A DNA stretch of 64,000 bases from Pseudomonas sp. CBZ-4 (GTDB lineage Bacteria > Pseudomonadota > Gammaproteobacteria > Pseudomonadales > Pseudomonadaceae): NCBI RefSeq assembly GCF_000346755.1, contig NZ_ANNV01000031.1, positions 62,001-126,000 on the forward strand, in the 5' to 3' direction. Below are positions 22,455-31,570 of the stretch, in pieces. A program made the position numbers and the translations under genes. How positions within the stretch are numbered: position 1 is the stretch's first letter; each line of letters begins with the position of its first letter. The notes beneath the pieces were generated by a model. It saw nothing but the letters and a program-made list of their open reading frames with translations. It had not been told where the DNA came from and did no database searches.

Positions 22455-23669
22455 TTGCGCGAAATTGTCCTGATAAACATCACTGGTGAAGATCGCCCGG
22501 GTCTGACGGCGGCGATTACCGGCGTTCTGGCCCAGGGTGGTGTGAACATTCTCGACATCGGCCAGGCGGTGATCCACGACACGCTGTCGTTCGGCATCCT
22601 GGTCGAGATCCCGAGCACTGAACAGGCGTCCTCGGTGCTCAAGGACATCCTGTTTACGGCGTACAAGCTCGATCAACAGGTGCGTTTCACCCCGGTGTCC
22701 GAAGCCGATTACCAGCATTGGGTCGCCGGCCAGGGCAAGAAACGCCACATCGTGACGCTGTTGACTCGCAAGGTCACGGCCGAGCAGCTCCAGCGTGTCA
22801 GCTCGATTACCGCGCAATACGGTTTGAATATCGACCACATTGACCGTCTGTCGGGTCGCATGCCGCTGGACACCCCGGCCGACAAGGGCAAGGGTTGCAT
22901 CGAGTTCTCCGTGCGCGGCGAGCCGGCTGATCCGCAAGCCCTGCGTGCTGAGTTCCTCAGCGTGGCCCAGGAGTTGAATGTCGATATCGCCTTCCAGGAA
23001 GACTCGCTGTTCCGCCGCAACCGCCGCCTGGCGGTGTTCGACATGGACTCCACGCTGATCGAAGCGGAAGTCATCGACGAATTGGCCAAGGCGGCCGGCG
23101 TGGGCGAGCAAGTCTCCGAGATCACCGAGCGCGCCATGGCCGGTGAACTGGATTTTCGCGCGAGCTTCAAGGAGCGCCTGGCGCTGCTCAAAGGCCTGGA
23201 CGTCAGCGTGCTGGACTCCATCGGCGCCTCGCTGCGTCTGACCGAAGGCGCCGAAACCCTGTTCGCCGAACTCAAGCGCCTGGGCTACAAGACGGCGATC
23301 CTGTCGGGCGGCTTTACCTACTTCGCCAAGCAATTGCAGGCCAAGTTGGGCATCGACTACGTGTTCGCCAACGAGCTGGAAGTGGTGGACGGCAAGGTGA
23401 CAGGCGTGGCGGTCGAGCCGATTGTCGATGCGCAGCGCAAGGCGGACTTGCTGAAGGAGTTGGCGCACAAGGAAGGTTTGCGTCTGGAGCAGACCATTGC
23501 GGTCGGCGACGGTGCGAATGACCTGCCGATGCTGGCGATTGCCGGGTTGGGTGTGGCGTTCCGCGCCAAGCCGTTGGTGAAGCAGTCGGCGAAGCAGGCG
23601 ATTTCGACGTTGGGGTTGGATGGGGTGTTGTATCTGCTGGGCTTTCGCGATCGCGACGGTCAGCTGTAA
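22455..23669 (+). CDS. serB: Phosphoserine phosphatase
   Basis: A 404-residue HAD enzyme performing the last step of serine synthesis. The C-terminal catalytic half has the nucleophile motif VFDMDSTLI (DXDXT), the conserved SGGFTYFA and the magnesium-binding GDGANDLPML. The N-terminal 180 residues are ACT-like regulatory domains (INITGEDRPGLTAAITGVL and HIVTLLTRKVTAEQL), the extended form found in pseudomonads. The start is a TTG at 22455 preceded by a GGGGG ribosome site. It is divergent from the YtjB-like gene. Confidence 0.96.
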   Translation: MREIVLINITGEDRPGLTAAITGVLAQGGVNILDIGQAVIHDTLSFGILVEIPSTEQASSVLKDILFTAYKLDQQVRFTPVSEADYQHWVAGQGKKRHIVTLLTRKVTAEQLQRVSSITAQYGLNIDHIDRLSGRMPLDTPADKGKGCIEFSVRGEPADPQALRAEFLSVAQELNVDIAFQEDSLFRRNRRLAVFDMDSTLIEAEVIDELAKAAGVGEQVSEITERAMAGELDFRASFKERLALLKGLDVSVLDSIGASLRLTEGAETLFAELKRLGYKTAILSGGFTYFAKQLQAKLGIDYVFANELEVVDGKVTGVAVEPIVDAQRKADLLKELAHKEGLRLEQTIAVGDGANDLPMLAIAGLGVAFRAKPLVKQSAKQAISTLGLDGVLYLLGFRDRDGQL

Positions 23670-23690
23670 CTGAACAAATGCGATAAAAAA

Positions 23691-23764
23691 ATGTGGGAGC
23701 TGGCTTGCCTGCGATAGCGGTGTTGGATTCACCACCGCTATCGCAGGCAAGCCAGCTCCCACAT
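23691..23764. repeat. REP pair (BIME), CTGGCTTGCC type
   Basis: Tightly spaced inverted ATGTGGGAGCTGGCTTGCC cores; the arms continue through CGATAGCGGTG...CACCGCTATCG, giving an almost uninterrupted long hairpin between convergent serB and psd. Confidence 0.92.
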
Positions 23765-23796
23765 TGATCGGGTTCCAGCTTTAAATCTATTGTGAA

Positions 23797-24657
23797 TCAG
23801 GCTTTTGGCAGTGCCATGCCCTGGCCCATCTGCACCGGAGTGCCGGCCGCCAGCTCTTCAGCCCACTTCACCTGATCCGGCCCGAACAGCACGATCGCGG
23901 TCGAACCCAGCTTGAACCGACCCAGCTCCGCACCTTTCTCCAGGTGAATCGGCGCACGCGCGGCTTCGTCATAACGGAAGGTTTTTAGCTCGCGCTTCGG
24001 CGGTGTCACCAAGCCAGCCCACACGGTTTCAATCGACGCCACAATCATCGCACCCACCAACACCACGGCCATCGGGCCGCGTTCGGTGTCGAAAATGCAG
24101 GCAACACGTTCGTTACGGGCAAACAGCTCCGGTACATTTTCGGCGGTGGTCTGGTTGACCGAGAAGATGCGCCCCGGGATGTAGATCATCTCGCGCAGGG
24201 TGCCGGCCAGCGGCATGTGCACGCGGTGGTAGTCCTTCGGCGACAGGTACACGGTCGCAAAATCACCGCCCATGAACGGCGCCGCGACGGCCGAGTCGCC
24301 ACCCAGCAGTTCCAGCACGCTGAAGCTGTGGCCTTTGGCCTGGAACACGCGACCATGCTCGATCGGGCCAAGCTGGCTGACCGCGCCGTCGGCGGGGCTC
24401 AAGATCGCGCCCGGGGTTGGGTCCAGCGGGCGGGCGCCGTCTTTCAAGGCGCGGGTGAAGAACGCATTGAAGTGCTCGTAGGCGGTCACGTCTTCCACCA
24501 GGGCCTGGGACATGTCCACCTGATAGCGCTTGGCGAACCAGCTGGTGAAGGCGTTCTTGAACCAGCGCACGCGGCACTCGGCAATGCAGCCGGCCAAGCG
24601 CGACAGCAGGTGGTGCGGCAGCAAGTACTGGCTGAGGATAAACAACTGCTTTTTCAT
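23797..24657 (-). CDS. psd: Phosphatidylserine decarboxylase
   Basis: A 286-residue inner-membrane proenzyme that makes phosphatidylethanolamine. The self-cleavage site is the LGST motif near the C-terminus (RFKLGSTAIVLFGP); the serine becomes the pyruvoyl group. Other signatures are FNAFFTRALKDGARPLD, LSPADGAVSQ, and DYHRVHMPLAGTL. The length is standard. It is the last gene of the minus-strand HDOD-rhdA-psd operon, 16 bases after rhdA. Confidence 0.96.
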   Translation of the reverse strand: MKKQLFILSQYLLPHHLLSRLAGCIAECRVRWFKNAFTSWFAKRYQVDMSQALVEDVTAYEHFNAFFTRALKDGARPLDPTPGAILSPADGAVSQLGPIEHGRVFQAKGHSFSVLELLGGDSAVAAPFMGGDFATVYLSPKDYHRVHMPLAGTLREMIYIPGRIFSVNQTTAENVPELFARNERVACIFDTERGPMAVVLVGAMIVASIETVWAGLVTPPKRELKTFRYDEAARAPIHLEKGAELGRFKLGSTAIVLFGPDQVKWAEELAAGTPVQMGQGMALPKA

Positions 24658-24673
24658 TTACTGTCCTTAAACC

Positions 24674-25489
24674 TTAAATCTCAACGGGGGTGTCGGGGTG
24701 GTTGCCCCATTCGCCCCAGGAACCGGCATAACCTTTGACTCGCGGATAACCGAGCGCCTTGGCCACCAGGTAGGTGAAGCCAGAGCGGTGGTGAGTCTGG
24801 CAGTGGGTGATGATTTCTTTGTCGCGGGTCAGCCCGAGGTCTTCGAGGATCTGCGGCATGTCGCGGCGGATGCGCAGGTTGCGCGCCGGGTCCATGCCTG
24901 CCGTCCATTCGAAGTTCACGGCGCCGGGGACGTGCCCACCTTTGGCGGCGAGGACTTTCTCGCCGGAATACTCCAGCGGGCCGCGTGCGTCCCAGATGCC
25001 CAGGTCGGGCGCGCCGAGGCGGCTTTGCAGGTACTCGCGGGTGGCGGTGGGGCCGTCGTGCAGCGTCAGGCTGACCGGGCCGCCGGCGGGCGCGGGCACC
25101 TCGGTGCTGACCGGGTGCTGGCCTTCGAGCCAGGCCAGCAGGCCGCCGTCGAGGTAGTGGTATTTCTGATGGCCGATCACGTCGAGCATCCAGATGAAGC
25201 GCCCGGCCCAGCCGCCGCCTTCGTCGTCGTAGACCACGTAGGTCGCGTCCGGGGTGTGGCCCAGTTCGCCGAAGAGTTTTTCCAGGTCGGCCTTATGGGG
25301 CAGCAGGCCCGGTGCAGGCGGCTGGCCCAGTTGGGTGCGCTTGGGGTCAACGAAATGCGCGCCGGGGATATGCCCCTGGGCGTAGCGGGCAGCGCTGGTG
25401 AGGTCCACCAGAATCAGGTGTTCGGCATCAAGGCGACCTTGCAGGTCGCTGGATTCGATCACCAGCGGCAAGCCAGAGAAGTCAGGCAT
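24674..25489 (-). CDS. rhdA: Thiosulfate sulfurtransferase (rhodanese)
   Basis: A 271-residue tandem-domain rhodanese. The inactive N-terminal domain is followed by a catalytic domain with Cys230 in the loop CQTHHRSG, the same six-residue loop and position as the Azotobacter RhdA enzyme, which transfers sulfur from thiosulfate to cyanide and serves Fe-S repair. CET-like GHVPGAVNFEW is the second-domain signature. The ATG at 25489 has AGGAG nine bases upstream; an earlier in-frame start would add 18 residues with no homology. It lies between the HDOD and psd genes. Confidence 0.95.
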   Translation of the reverse strand: MPDFSGLPLVIESSDLQGRLDAEHLILVDLTSAARYAQGHIPGAHFVDPKRTQLGQPPAPGLLPHKADLEKLFGELGHTPDATYVVYDDEGGGWAGRFIWMLDVIGHQKYHYLDGGLLAWLEGQHPVSTEVPAPAGGPVSLTLHDGPTATREYLQSRLGAPDLGIWDARGPLEYSGEKVLAAKGGHVPGAVNFEWTAGMDPARNLRIRRDMPQILEDLGLTRDKEIITHCQTHHRSGFTYLVAKALGYPRVKGYAGSWGEWGNHPDTPVEI

Positions 25490-25546
25490 GTGAGGTCTCC
25501 TGGGCACAAATGTTGGCGATAAAGGACCGCGATTGTAGCGCAAGCA

Positions 25547-27082
25547 TCAGGCGCTGCGGTTGGTAAAGCAGTGCAGGGCCTTCTCGATGCATTGCGCGGT
25601 TTTGCCGAACGCCTGCACGGTGGTTTCCGAGAACGGCCCGCCGCCCTGGTCGGCCACCATCAGCATCACCACCTTGCCGTTGCAGCTCAGGGAGCGCAGC
25701 AGCAGGTGTTCGCCGGTGAACAGGCGGCGCAGGATCGGCGGCAGCAAGGCCGAGAACTGCGCGTGGTTGTCCGGGGTGAGGCGCACTTGCGCGGACTTTT
25801 CCAGCAGGCGTTGCAGCAGGGTGCTATTGGTCACGTCCAGGCTGAGGTTGGCGGCGTCCTTCGGCAGGCCGTCGGCCTGATGCACACGCAAGGTGCTTTG
25901 GGCGCGGTCGGTCATCAGCAGCATGACCCGCTGCATGCCGCTCGCTACCAAGGCTTCCTTGGCGCAGGTGGTCAGGTGCATGGCGTTGGCGAAACGGCTT
26001 GGCTCTACCAGCAATTCGGTGCAGCGCTTGCGCCAGACGGCCAGGGATTCGGCGGTGGGTGGCGGCGCGGGCAGCAGGCCGCGATGGATTTTTTGCACGT
26101 GCCACGGCCAGATCAGCGACAACGCCGGGTGCCACAAATCCGGCATCAGCGTGGTGCGCGCGCTGGTCACGGCTTGCTGGTGGACTTGCTGCTGCACATC
26201 GCCCAGGGGCTGTTGCAGGTACAGCGCGGTGAGGTATTGCCAGCGCTCGGTGTGCGGGCAGGTCCAGGACTCCTGGGCCGACATCGCCAGGCCGTTGGCC
26301 AGCAGCACGGTGTTGGCCGGCTGGTTCAGCCAGCGCCGCAGGTTGGGTTCGGCGTCGAGCAATTGCTGCTGGCGCAAGGCGTCGTCTTCGCGGGCGATGT
26401 GCAGCGCCTTGACCAGCAAACGCTGCTCTTTAAGCAACAGGTTGTAGCCCTGGGAGACCCAGATCGGCAGGTGCCAGGCTTCGGTCAAGCCCAGGCACAG
26501 GTCCAGCAGGCGTACGCCGAACAATTCCTGCTCGACCTGGCGCGCCGACTGGCCTTTGTGGATCACCCGCAGTTCCCATTCCTCAAGGAGCTTGGGGTAG
26601 GCGACCGCCATCGGCCACAGCGGCGCCAAAAACAGCAGGCTGCCCCAGTGAATGTCCTGCCACAAGCGCGCCAGGCGGCTGGCGAACAAGCCGCTGGCCT
26701 GTTGCGAGGCGTGCTGGCTGACCAGCAACAGTTGGCGCAAGGCCACGGGAATCTCATGGGCCGGCACCGACGGCAGCCGCGCCAGCAGCTCTTCAGCGCG
26801 TTTCAGGCCGAGGCGGTTGAGCGCCACTTCGAGGTTTTCCGCAGGCTCCGTGAAACTGCCGTGGGTATGGCTATTGGCTTCGCGCATCACGCTGAGCACC
26901 AGCGCCGGGCTGTTCTGCATCAGCTCGGCAATATCTCGCAACGAACTGCGGCTATCGCGGATGCCTTTGCACACGCGCTCGTGGCTGGCCTGGGGGACGG
27001 GCAGCAGCACATCGTCCAGGCGCTTGATCCAAGCGGCGAGGGAAGTGGGTTTTGCAATTGGGACTGTCGTTTCATTAGCCAT
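25547..27082 (-). CDS. HDOD domain protein
   Basis: A 511-residue cytoplasmic protein. Residues 15-200 form an HDOD domain (AWIKRLDDVLLPVPQASHERV, then SSLRDIAELMQNSPALVLSVMREANS, a regular HDOD helix pattern). The C-terminal region, including VMLLMTDRAQSTLRVHQADGL, looks like a GAF-like sensor. HDOD proteins relate to signalling and lack the HD metal residues. No enzymatic motif is seen. It heads the HDOD-rhdA-psd operon and is divergent from motA by 167 bases. I prefer the ATG at 27082 over a GTG 11 codons upstream. Confidence 0.85.
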   Translation of the reverse strand: MANETTVPIAKPTSLAAWIKRLDDVLLPVPQASHERVCKGIRDSRSSLRDIAELMQNSPALVLSVMREANSHTHGSFTEPAENLEVALNRLGLKRAEELLARLPSVPAHEIPVALRQLLLVSQHASQQASGLFASRLARLWQDIHWGSLLFLAPLWPMAVAYPKLLEEWELRVIHKGQSARQVEQELFGVRLLDLCLGLTEAWHLPIWVSQGYNLLLKEQRLLVKALHIAREDDALRQQQLLDAEPNLRRWLNQPANTVLLANGLAMSAQESWTCPHTERWQYLTALYLQQPLGDVQQQVHQQAVTSARTTLMPDLWHPALSLIWPWHVQKIHRGLLPAPPPTAESLAVWRKRCTELLVEPSRFANAMHLTTCAKEALVASGMQRVMLLMTDRAQSTLRVHQADGLPKDAANLSLDVTNSTLLQRLLEKSAQVRLTPDNHAQFSALLPPILRRLFTGEHLLLRSLSCNGKVVMLMVADQGGGPFSETTVQAFGKTAQCIEKALHCFTNRSA

Positions 27083-27249
27083 GATTGGGGCGCGATCATC
27101 ACTTGCGGTCAACACGCCCGGATCGGGCCGAACTGGCTTTTCGCCTTAACGGCCTATAGTCTGGCGCAGTTTTGCCGATAAGTAGAACAAGAGTTTTGCA
27201 GTTCCTCCAAATATGTCCATGAACCCGACGGCGCAAGTACAGATCCCCT

Positions 27250-28101
27250 ATGGCTAAAATTATCGGCATCATCGTCGTCTTCGCAAGCGTGCTCGGCGGG
27301 TACGTCCTGTCCCACGGTAAAATTGCCGCGCTGATCCAGCCTTTCGAGGTGATGATTATCGGTGGTGCGGCGTTGGGCGCGTTCCTGCAAGCGAACCCCG
27401 GCTACATGACCATGCACGTGATCAAGAAGTCGCTGGGCATGTTCGGTTCGCGTTTCACCCACACCTTCTACCTGGAAGTGCTGGGGCTGGTGTACGAAAT
27501 CCTCAACAAGAGCCGCCGCGAAGGCATGATGGCCATCGAGGCCGACATCGAAGACGCCGCGGCGAGCCCGATTTTCGCCAAGTACCCGGCCGTGCTCAAA
27601 GATGAGCGCATGACCGCCTACATCTGTGATTACCTGCGCATCATGTCTTCCGGCAACATGGCTCCCCATGAGCTGGAAGGCCTGTTCGACATGGAATTGT
27701 TCAGCCTCAAGGAAGAGCTGGAACACCCTTCCCATGCGGTGACCGGCATCGCCGACGGCATGCCCGGCTTTGGTATCGTCGCGGCGGTACTCGGTATCGT
27801 GGTGACCATGGCCTCCCTGGGCGAAGGCGACCAGGCGGCCATCGGCATGCACGTAGGTGCGGCACTCGTAGGTACCTTCTTCGGTATTCTCGCGGCCTAC
27901 GGCTTCTTCGGCCCGCTGGCGACCTCCCTGGCCCACGATGCCAAGGAAGAAATCAACCTGTACGAATCGATCAAGGCCAGCCTGGTCGCGTCCGCTTCCG
28001 GCATGCCGCCATCGCTGGCGGTGGAGTTCGGTCGCAAGGTGCTGTACCCGAAACATCGCCCAAGCTTCGCCGAGCTGGAACAAGCGGTTCGCGGTCGCTA
28101 A
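27250..28101 (+). CDS. motA: Flagellar motor stator protein A
   Basis: A 283-residue inner-membrane protein, the torque-generating stator that couples proton flow to flagellar rotation. Helices 1-2 read IIGIIVVFASVLGGYVL and VMIIGGAALGAFLQANPG; the cytoplasmic loop has the charged residues of the rotor interface (Arg and Glu in SRREGMMAIEADIE); helices 3-4 include GMPGFGIVAAVLGIVVTMASLG and GTFFGILAAYGFFGPLA. It is followed after three bases by motB. In P. aeruginosa this is the motAB locus beside rsgA. Confidence 0.96.
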   Translation: MAKIIGIIVVFASVLGGYVLSHGKIAALIQPFEVMIIGGAALGAFLQANPGYMTMHVIKKSLGMFGSRFTHTFYLEVLGLVYEILNKSRREGMMAIEADIEDAAASPIFAKYPAVLKDERMTAYICDYLRIMSSGNMAPHELEGLFDMELFSLKEELEHPSHAVTGIADGMPGFGIVAAVLGIVVTMASLGEGDQAAIGMHVGAALVGTFFGILAAYGFFGPLATSLAHDAKEEINLYESIKASLVASASGMPPSLAVEFGRKVLYPKHRPSFAELEQAVRGR

Positions 28102-28104
28102 GCC

Positions 28105-29121
28105 ATGGAAAACAACCAGCCGATAATCATCAAGCGCGTCAAGCGCTTCGCTGCGGGGCACCATGGCGGTGCCTGGAAAATCGCCTTCGCCGACTTTGCC
28201 ACGGCGATGATGGCGTTCTTCCTGGTGCTGTGGCTGATGTCCACCGCCACACCGGAACAAAAGATCGCCATCGCCGGTTACTTCAAGGACCCGATTGGCT
28301 TCTCGGAAAGCGGCACGCCCTTCGTCATCGACCTCGGCGGCTCGCCGCAGTTGGCGCCGGAGCGCACCATCAACCCCGAGATCAAGACCGAGTCGCCGCA
28401 GGAAAATATCCCGATCGAGCGCGACACCGTCGAGTCCATGGCCGAGCAGGTCGAGCAGGAACGCCTGGAGCTGTTGCTGCAAGAGTTGCAGACCAAGGTC
28501 GACGAGAACCCTCAGCTACTGAAGTTCAAGGACCAGATTTCCTTCGAGATCACCCCGGACGGCCTGCGCATCCAGATCACCGACGCCGCCAACCGGCCGA
28601 TGTTCGATTCCGGCAGTGCGCGCCTGAAGCCGTACTTTGAAGACATCCTGCTGGCCATGGCCGACACCATCAAGGCGGTGCCGAACAAGATCAGCATCAG
28701 CGGCCACACCGACGCCAAGCCGTACTCGGGCCAGGGCGACTTCGGCAACTGGGAACTCTCGGCCAACCGCGCCAACGCCGCCCGCCGCGCGCTGGTGGCC
28801 GGCAGCTACCCGGACCCGCAAGTGGCACGCGTGGTGGGGTTTGCCTCGTCGCAGTTGTTTGATCACGAAGACCCGTTCAACCCGATCAACCGCCGCATCG
28901 ATATCGTGGTGCTGACCAAAAAGGCCCAGCGTGCGATTGAAGGTGACCAGCCCAAGCCAGCGCCGACACCGGGTGCGGGCGCGCCGGGTGAAGTGCCGGC
29001 TGATCCGAATGCGATCCCGCCTGGGCAGGAGCCGCTGCCGGCCCATGAGCTGCGGCAGAAGTTGAACCTGTTTGATGATGGTGGGGTGAAGGATCCTACG
29101 GCGCCTAAGGCTGGTTCGTAA
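28105..29121 (+). CDS. motB: Flagellar motor stator protein B
   Basis: A 338-residue partner of MotA. One membrane helix near the N-terminus (FADFATAMMAFFLVLWLMS) contains the proton-carrying Asp (in ADFATA). A plug and linker follow, then the OmpA-like peptidoglycan-binding domain (SISGHTDAKPYSG, then NWELSANRANAARRALV, RVVGFASSQLFDHEDPFNP and NRRIDIVVL). The last 45 residues are a Pro-rich tail. It is cotranscribed with motA and followed by a strong terminator. Confidence 0.96.
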   Translation: MENNQPIIIKRVKRFAAGHHGGAWKIAFADFATAMMAFFLVLWLMSTATPEQKIAIAGYFKDPIGFSESGTPFVIDLGGSPQLAPERTINPEIKTESPQENIPIERDTVESMAEQVEQERLELLLQELQTKVDENPQLLKFKDQISFEITPDGLRIQITDAANRPMFDSGSARLKPYFEDILLAMADTIKAVPNKISISGHTDAKPYSGQGDFGNWELSANRANAARRALVAGSYPDPQVARVVGFASSQLFDHEDPFNPINRRIDIVVLTKKAQRAIEGDQPKPAPTPGAGAPGEVPADPNAIPPGQEPLPAHELRQKLNLFDDGGVKDPTAPKAGS

Positions 29122-29142
29122 GCATCAGTGGACGCTAACAAA

Positions 29143-29175
29143 TGAAAACGCCCCGACTATTCGGGGCGTTTTCAT
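29143..29175 (+). terminator. Terminator after motAB
   Basis: ATGAAAACGCCCCG-ACTAT-TCGGGGCGTTTTCAT, a perfect 14-bp inverted repeat able to stop transcription from both sides. Confidence 0.93.
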
Positions 29176-29181
29176 TTCTGG

Positions 29182-29577
29182 TCAGAGGGGGAGATAGGCT
29201 TTGACGCCGCTGATCACACCTTGCATGTCGTCGATACACAGACGTGGAACGAAATATTCTCGGCCTTTGGTGCGGGTCTTTCTATGGAGTTTGTCGAGGC
29301 GCTCGAAGCTGACGGTGTAGATCATGTCGCACTTCACCCACAGCTCTTTGTAGCCATCGGACTGAAGTGGATTGGTGCGCAGTAGGTAGTGCCAGTCGTG
29401 CTGTATATCCGGGGCCGTAGAGGATATGGGGACCACTGTGCAGAGTTTACGGTTGTGCGTGGCGGTAGGTGAGATCACCACGACTTTGCGGATCTTCAGC
29501 ATTTCCGGGGCGACAAACCCTCGTGTGAAGTCGCAGAGAAGCACATCGCCTTGTTTGGGGTGATAGTAGAGAGCCAA
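29182..29577 (-). CDS. MazF/PemK-family toxin-like protein
   Basis: About 131 residues. The start YYHPKQGDVLLCDFTRGF is the MazF/PemK beta-1 signature (PxxGDVxxxDF), followed by KVVVISP and CTVVPISSTAP, typical of PemK-type ribonucleases; the family cleaves mRNA at short motifs. I prefer the TTG at 29577 (protein LALYYHPKQGD), because earlier starts fall inside a terminator hairpin. No protein antitoxin gene is beside it. The coding part is lower in GC (32 of 60 bases in 29281-29340) than the neighbours. It lies between motB and rsgA, which are adjacent in other pseudomonads as I recall, so it looks acquired. Alternatively, it is an orphan with a trans-encoded antitoxin. Confidence 0.8.
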   Translation of the reverse strand: MALYYHPKQGDVLLCDFTRGFVAPEMLKIRKVVVISPTATHNRKLCTVVPISSTAPDIQHDWHYLLRTNPLQSDGYKELWVKCDMIYTVSFERLDKLHRKTRTKGREYFVPRLCIDDMQGVISGVKAYLPL

Positions 29578-29591
29578 TCGTGATTTCCCCA

Positions 29592-29620
29592 CAAAAAGCA
29601 AAGCCGCCCGAAGGCGGCTT
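29592..29620 (-). terminator. Terminator hairpin just upstream of the MazF-like gene
   Basis: On the minus strand AAGCCGCC-TTCG-GGCGGCTT is followed by TGCTTTTTG, a typical intrinsic terminator, 15 bases before the toxin start. It would attenuate any transcript coming from the upstream side, so most RNA would stop before the toxin. Confidence 0.8.
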
Positions 29621-29628
29621 CATTCGAC

Positions 29629-29863
29629 ACGCAGTGGAGCTTGCTTCGCCCCTTCTGCGCCGCTGGATCAACCCCGAAAAGGACCCAGACTCCTGCCAGC
29701 TTTCGCTGGTGACGGAGCGATTATGGACATCAGAAATTCCGAATTCAAGCTGGCATGTAACGGTGAAGCGCCCAGTTGTGATGAATTCTTGATGCCAGCC
29801 CCCATTAAATCAATGGAGTAGCGCGCCCCGCAGCTTGATTTATATGTATCAAGACTTGGCCGC
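29629..29863. other. Structured gap between rsgA and the MazF-like gene
   Basis: This 235-base gap is lower in GC (29 of 60 in 29761-29820). On the minus strand it has the stem GCTGGCAT / ATGCCAGC (29794-29801 and 29748-29755 approximately), the tetraloop hairpin CCAGC-GAAA-GCTGG (about 29696-29709), and the stem CTTGAT / ATCAAG (29834-29853). It also contains one short plus-strand frame with a ribosome site. No known RNA family is recognised. Confidence 0.45.
29723..29821 (+). CDS. Possible 32-residue small protein
   Basis: An ATG with GGAG six bases upstream opens a 32-codon frame starting MDIRNSEFKLACNGE and ending APIKSME. The composition is protein-like, with two cysteines and mixed charges, but the frame is too short to prove and it overlaps structured sequence. 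It is opposite in strand to the MazF-like gene. It may be a relic of a larger gene or chance. Confidence 0.2.
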   Translation: MDIRNSEFKLACNGEAPSCDEFLMPAPIKSME

Positions 29864-30895
29864 TCAGTAACTGCTCTCCGGCAAGCTCGCAATAATCGAC
29901 CGATAGCTATTCATCCGCTGCTGCTGCACACGCCCATCTTCCAGGGCCTTGAGCAACGCACAACCCGGCTCGCGGTCGTGCTTGCAGTCGCGGAAGCGGC
30001 AGGTGCCGATCAGGTCGTTGAACTCGATAAAGCCCGCTTCCACATCGCTGCGGCTGACGTGGCCGAGGCCGAATTCGCGGATGCCGGGAGAGTCGATCAG
30101 CTCGCCGCCGCCCGGGAAGTGGAACAGCCGCGCCGTGGTGGTGGTGTGGGTGCCCTGGCCGGACAGTTCCGACAGCGGGCCCACACGGGTGTCGACTTCC
30201 GGCAGCAGGCTGTTGACCAGCGAGGATTTACCCACGCCGGACTGGCCGACAAACACGCTGATGCGCCCGTCCAACTGCTGTTGCAGTTGTTCCATGCCGT
30301 TACCGTGATGGGCCGAAACCTCCAGCACCGGGTAACCCAGGGTGCGGTAGACCGCCAGCAGCGCGTTCAGCGCCGGGGCGTTCTGCTCGTCGATCAGGTC
30401 GAATTTGTTCAGCAGCAACAGCGGGCGGATGCCGGCGTGCTCGGCCGCTACCAGGTAGCGGTCGATCAGGTTGGCATGGGGCTCGGGCAGTGGCGCGAAC
30501 ACGATCACGATCATGTCGACGTTGGCTGCCACTGGCTTGAGCTGGCCACGGCTGTCGGGGCGACGCAGTTCGGTGGTGCGCGGCAGCTGGGCGACGATCA
30601 CGCCGATGCCCTGGTTGCCGGCACGCCAGACCACCTTGTCGCCGGTGACCAGCGCCGGCAGGTTGGCGCGCAAGTGGCAACGGAACACTTGGCCCGCGAG
30701 TTCGCCTTCCAGCGCCTCGACTTCGACCTGCACACCAAAGTGCGCGATCACCAGGCCCGTTTGCTCGGGGCCCAGGTCGCCGCCCTCAAGCGCTTCCACG
30801 GCGGAGGATTCACGTTTGGCGGCGCGAGCGGCGCGTTCACCTTGAATCTTTTCGATGCGCCAGTTTTGGCGACGATTGAGCTGGCGTTTGGCCAT
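29864..30895 (-). CDS. rsgA: Ribosome small-subunit-dependent GTPase A
   Basis: A 343-residue circularly permuted GTPase helping 30S maturation. The N-terminal basic region and OB fold lead to the G4 motif (LLNKFDL), then G1 ([12 protein letters not shown]) and G3 (DSPG), so the order G4-G1-G3 shows the permutation. The C-terminal zinc site is [14 protein letters not shown]. The ATG at 30895 ([13 protein letters not shown]) is the standard start. It is divergent from orn. Confidence 0.96.
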   Translation of the reverse strand: MAKRQLNRRQNWRIEKIQGERAARAAKRESSAVEALEGGDLGPEQTGLVIAHFGVQVEVEALEGELAGQVFRCHLRANLPALVTGDKVVWRAGNQGIGVIVAQLPRTTELRRPDSRGQLKPVAANVDMIVIVFAPLPEPHANLIDRYLVAAEHAGIRPLLLLNKFDLIDEQNAPALNALLAVYRTLGYPVLEVSAHHGNGMEQLQQQLDGRISVFVGQSGVGKSSLVNSLLPEVDTRVGPLSELSGQGTHTTTTARLFHFPGGGELIDSPGIREFGLGHVSRSDVEAGFIEFNDLIGTCRFRDCKHDREPGCALLKALEDGRVQQQRMNSYRSIIASLPESSY

Positions 30896-31004
30896 TGGTG
30901 TTCCGTGTCGATAATGCAAAGGAATAGGTAAAACGGTCGCGAGTCTAGCATGCCGCTGCCTGCTAAACTGCGCAGCTACGCCAAGGTGCCAAGAGAATCA
31001 AGCC

Positions 31005-31547
31005 ATGCAAAACCCACAGAACCTGATTTGGATCGATCTGGAAATGACCGGTCTGAACCCCGACACCGACGTCATCATCGAGATGGCGACCATTGTCACC
31101 GACAGCAACCTCAACACCTTGGCCGAAGGTCCGGTGATCGCCATTCACCACAGCGACGCCGTGCTCGCCACCATGGACGAGTGGAACACCCGCACCCACG
31201 GCAACTCCGGCCTGACCCAGCGCGTGCGCGACAGCCGTATCAGCATGGCCGAAGCCGAAGCCGAGACCATCGCTTTCCTGGAAAAATGGGTGCCGAAGGG
31301 CAAGTCGCCGATCTGCGGCAACAGCATCTGCCAGGATCGTCGCTTCCTTTATACCCATATGAAGGGGCTGGAAAGCTACTTCCACTACCGCAACCTGGAT
31401 GTGTCCACCTTGAAAGAGCTGGCCGCGCGTTGGGCGCCGGAAGTCAAAGACAGCTTCCATAAAGGCAGCACGCACCTGGCGCTGGATGATATTCGCGAGT
31501 CGATCGCCGAGTTGCAGCATTACCGCAAGCATTTCATCAAGGCTTGA
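31005..31547 (+). CDS. orn: Oligoribonuclease
   Basis: A 180-residue DEDD exonuclease that degrades di- and oligoribonucleotides; in Pseudomonas it also clears pGpG from cyclic di-GMP breakdown. The DEDDh residues are present in [13 protein letters not shown] (Asp, Glu), [11 protein letters not shown] (Asp) and [11 protein letters not shown] (His and Asp). The length is normal. AAGAG is upstream of the ATG. Confidence 0.97.
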   Translation: MQNPQNLIWIDLEMTGLNPDTDVIIEMATIVTDSNLNTLAEGPVIAIHHSDAVLATMDEWNTRTHGNSGLTQRVRDSRISMAEAEAETIAFLEKWVPKGKSPICGNSICQDRRFLYTHMKGLESYFHYRNLDVSTLKELAARWAPEVKDSFHKGSTHLALDDIRESIAELQHYRKHFIKA

Positions 31548-31570
31548 TTTGTCGGCGCCTGAACCGGCGC

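Noticed and set aside
29629..29863. Classic type III antitoxin with tandem repeats
   Set aside because: I looked for tandem repeats of 25-50 bases in the gap and found only inverted stems, so the classic form is not supported; reported only as a possible variant.
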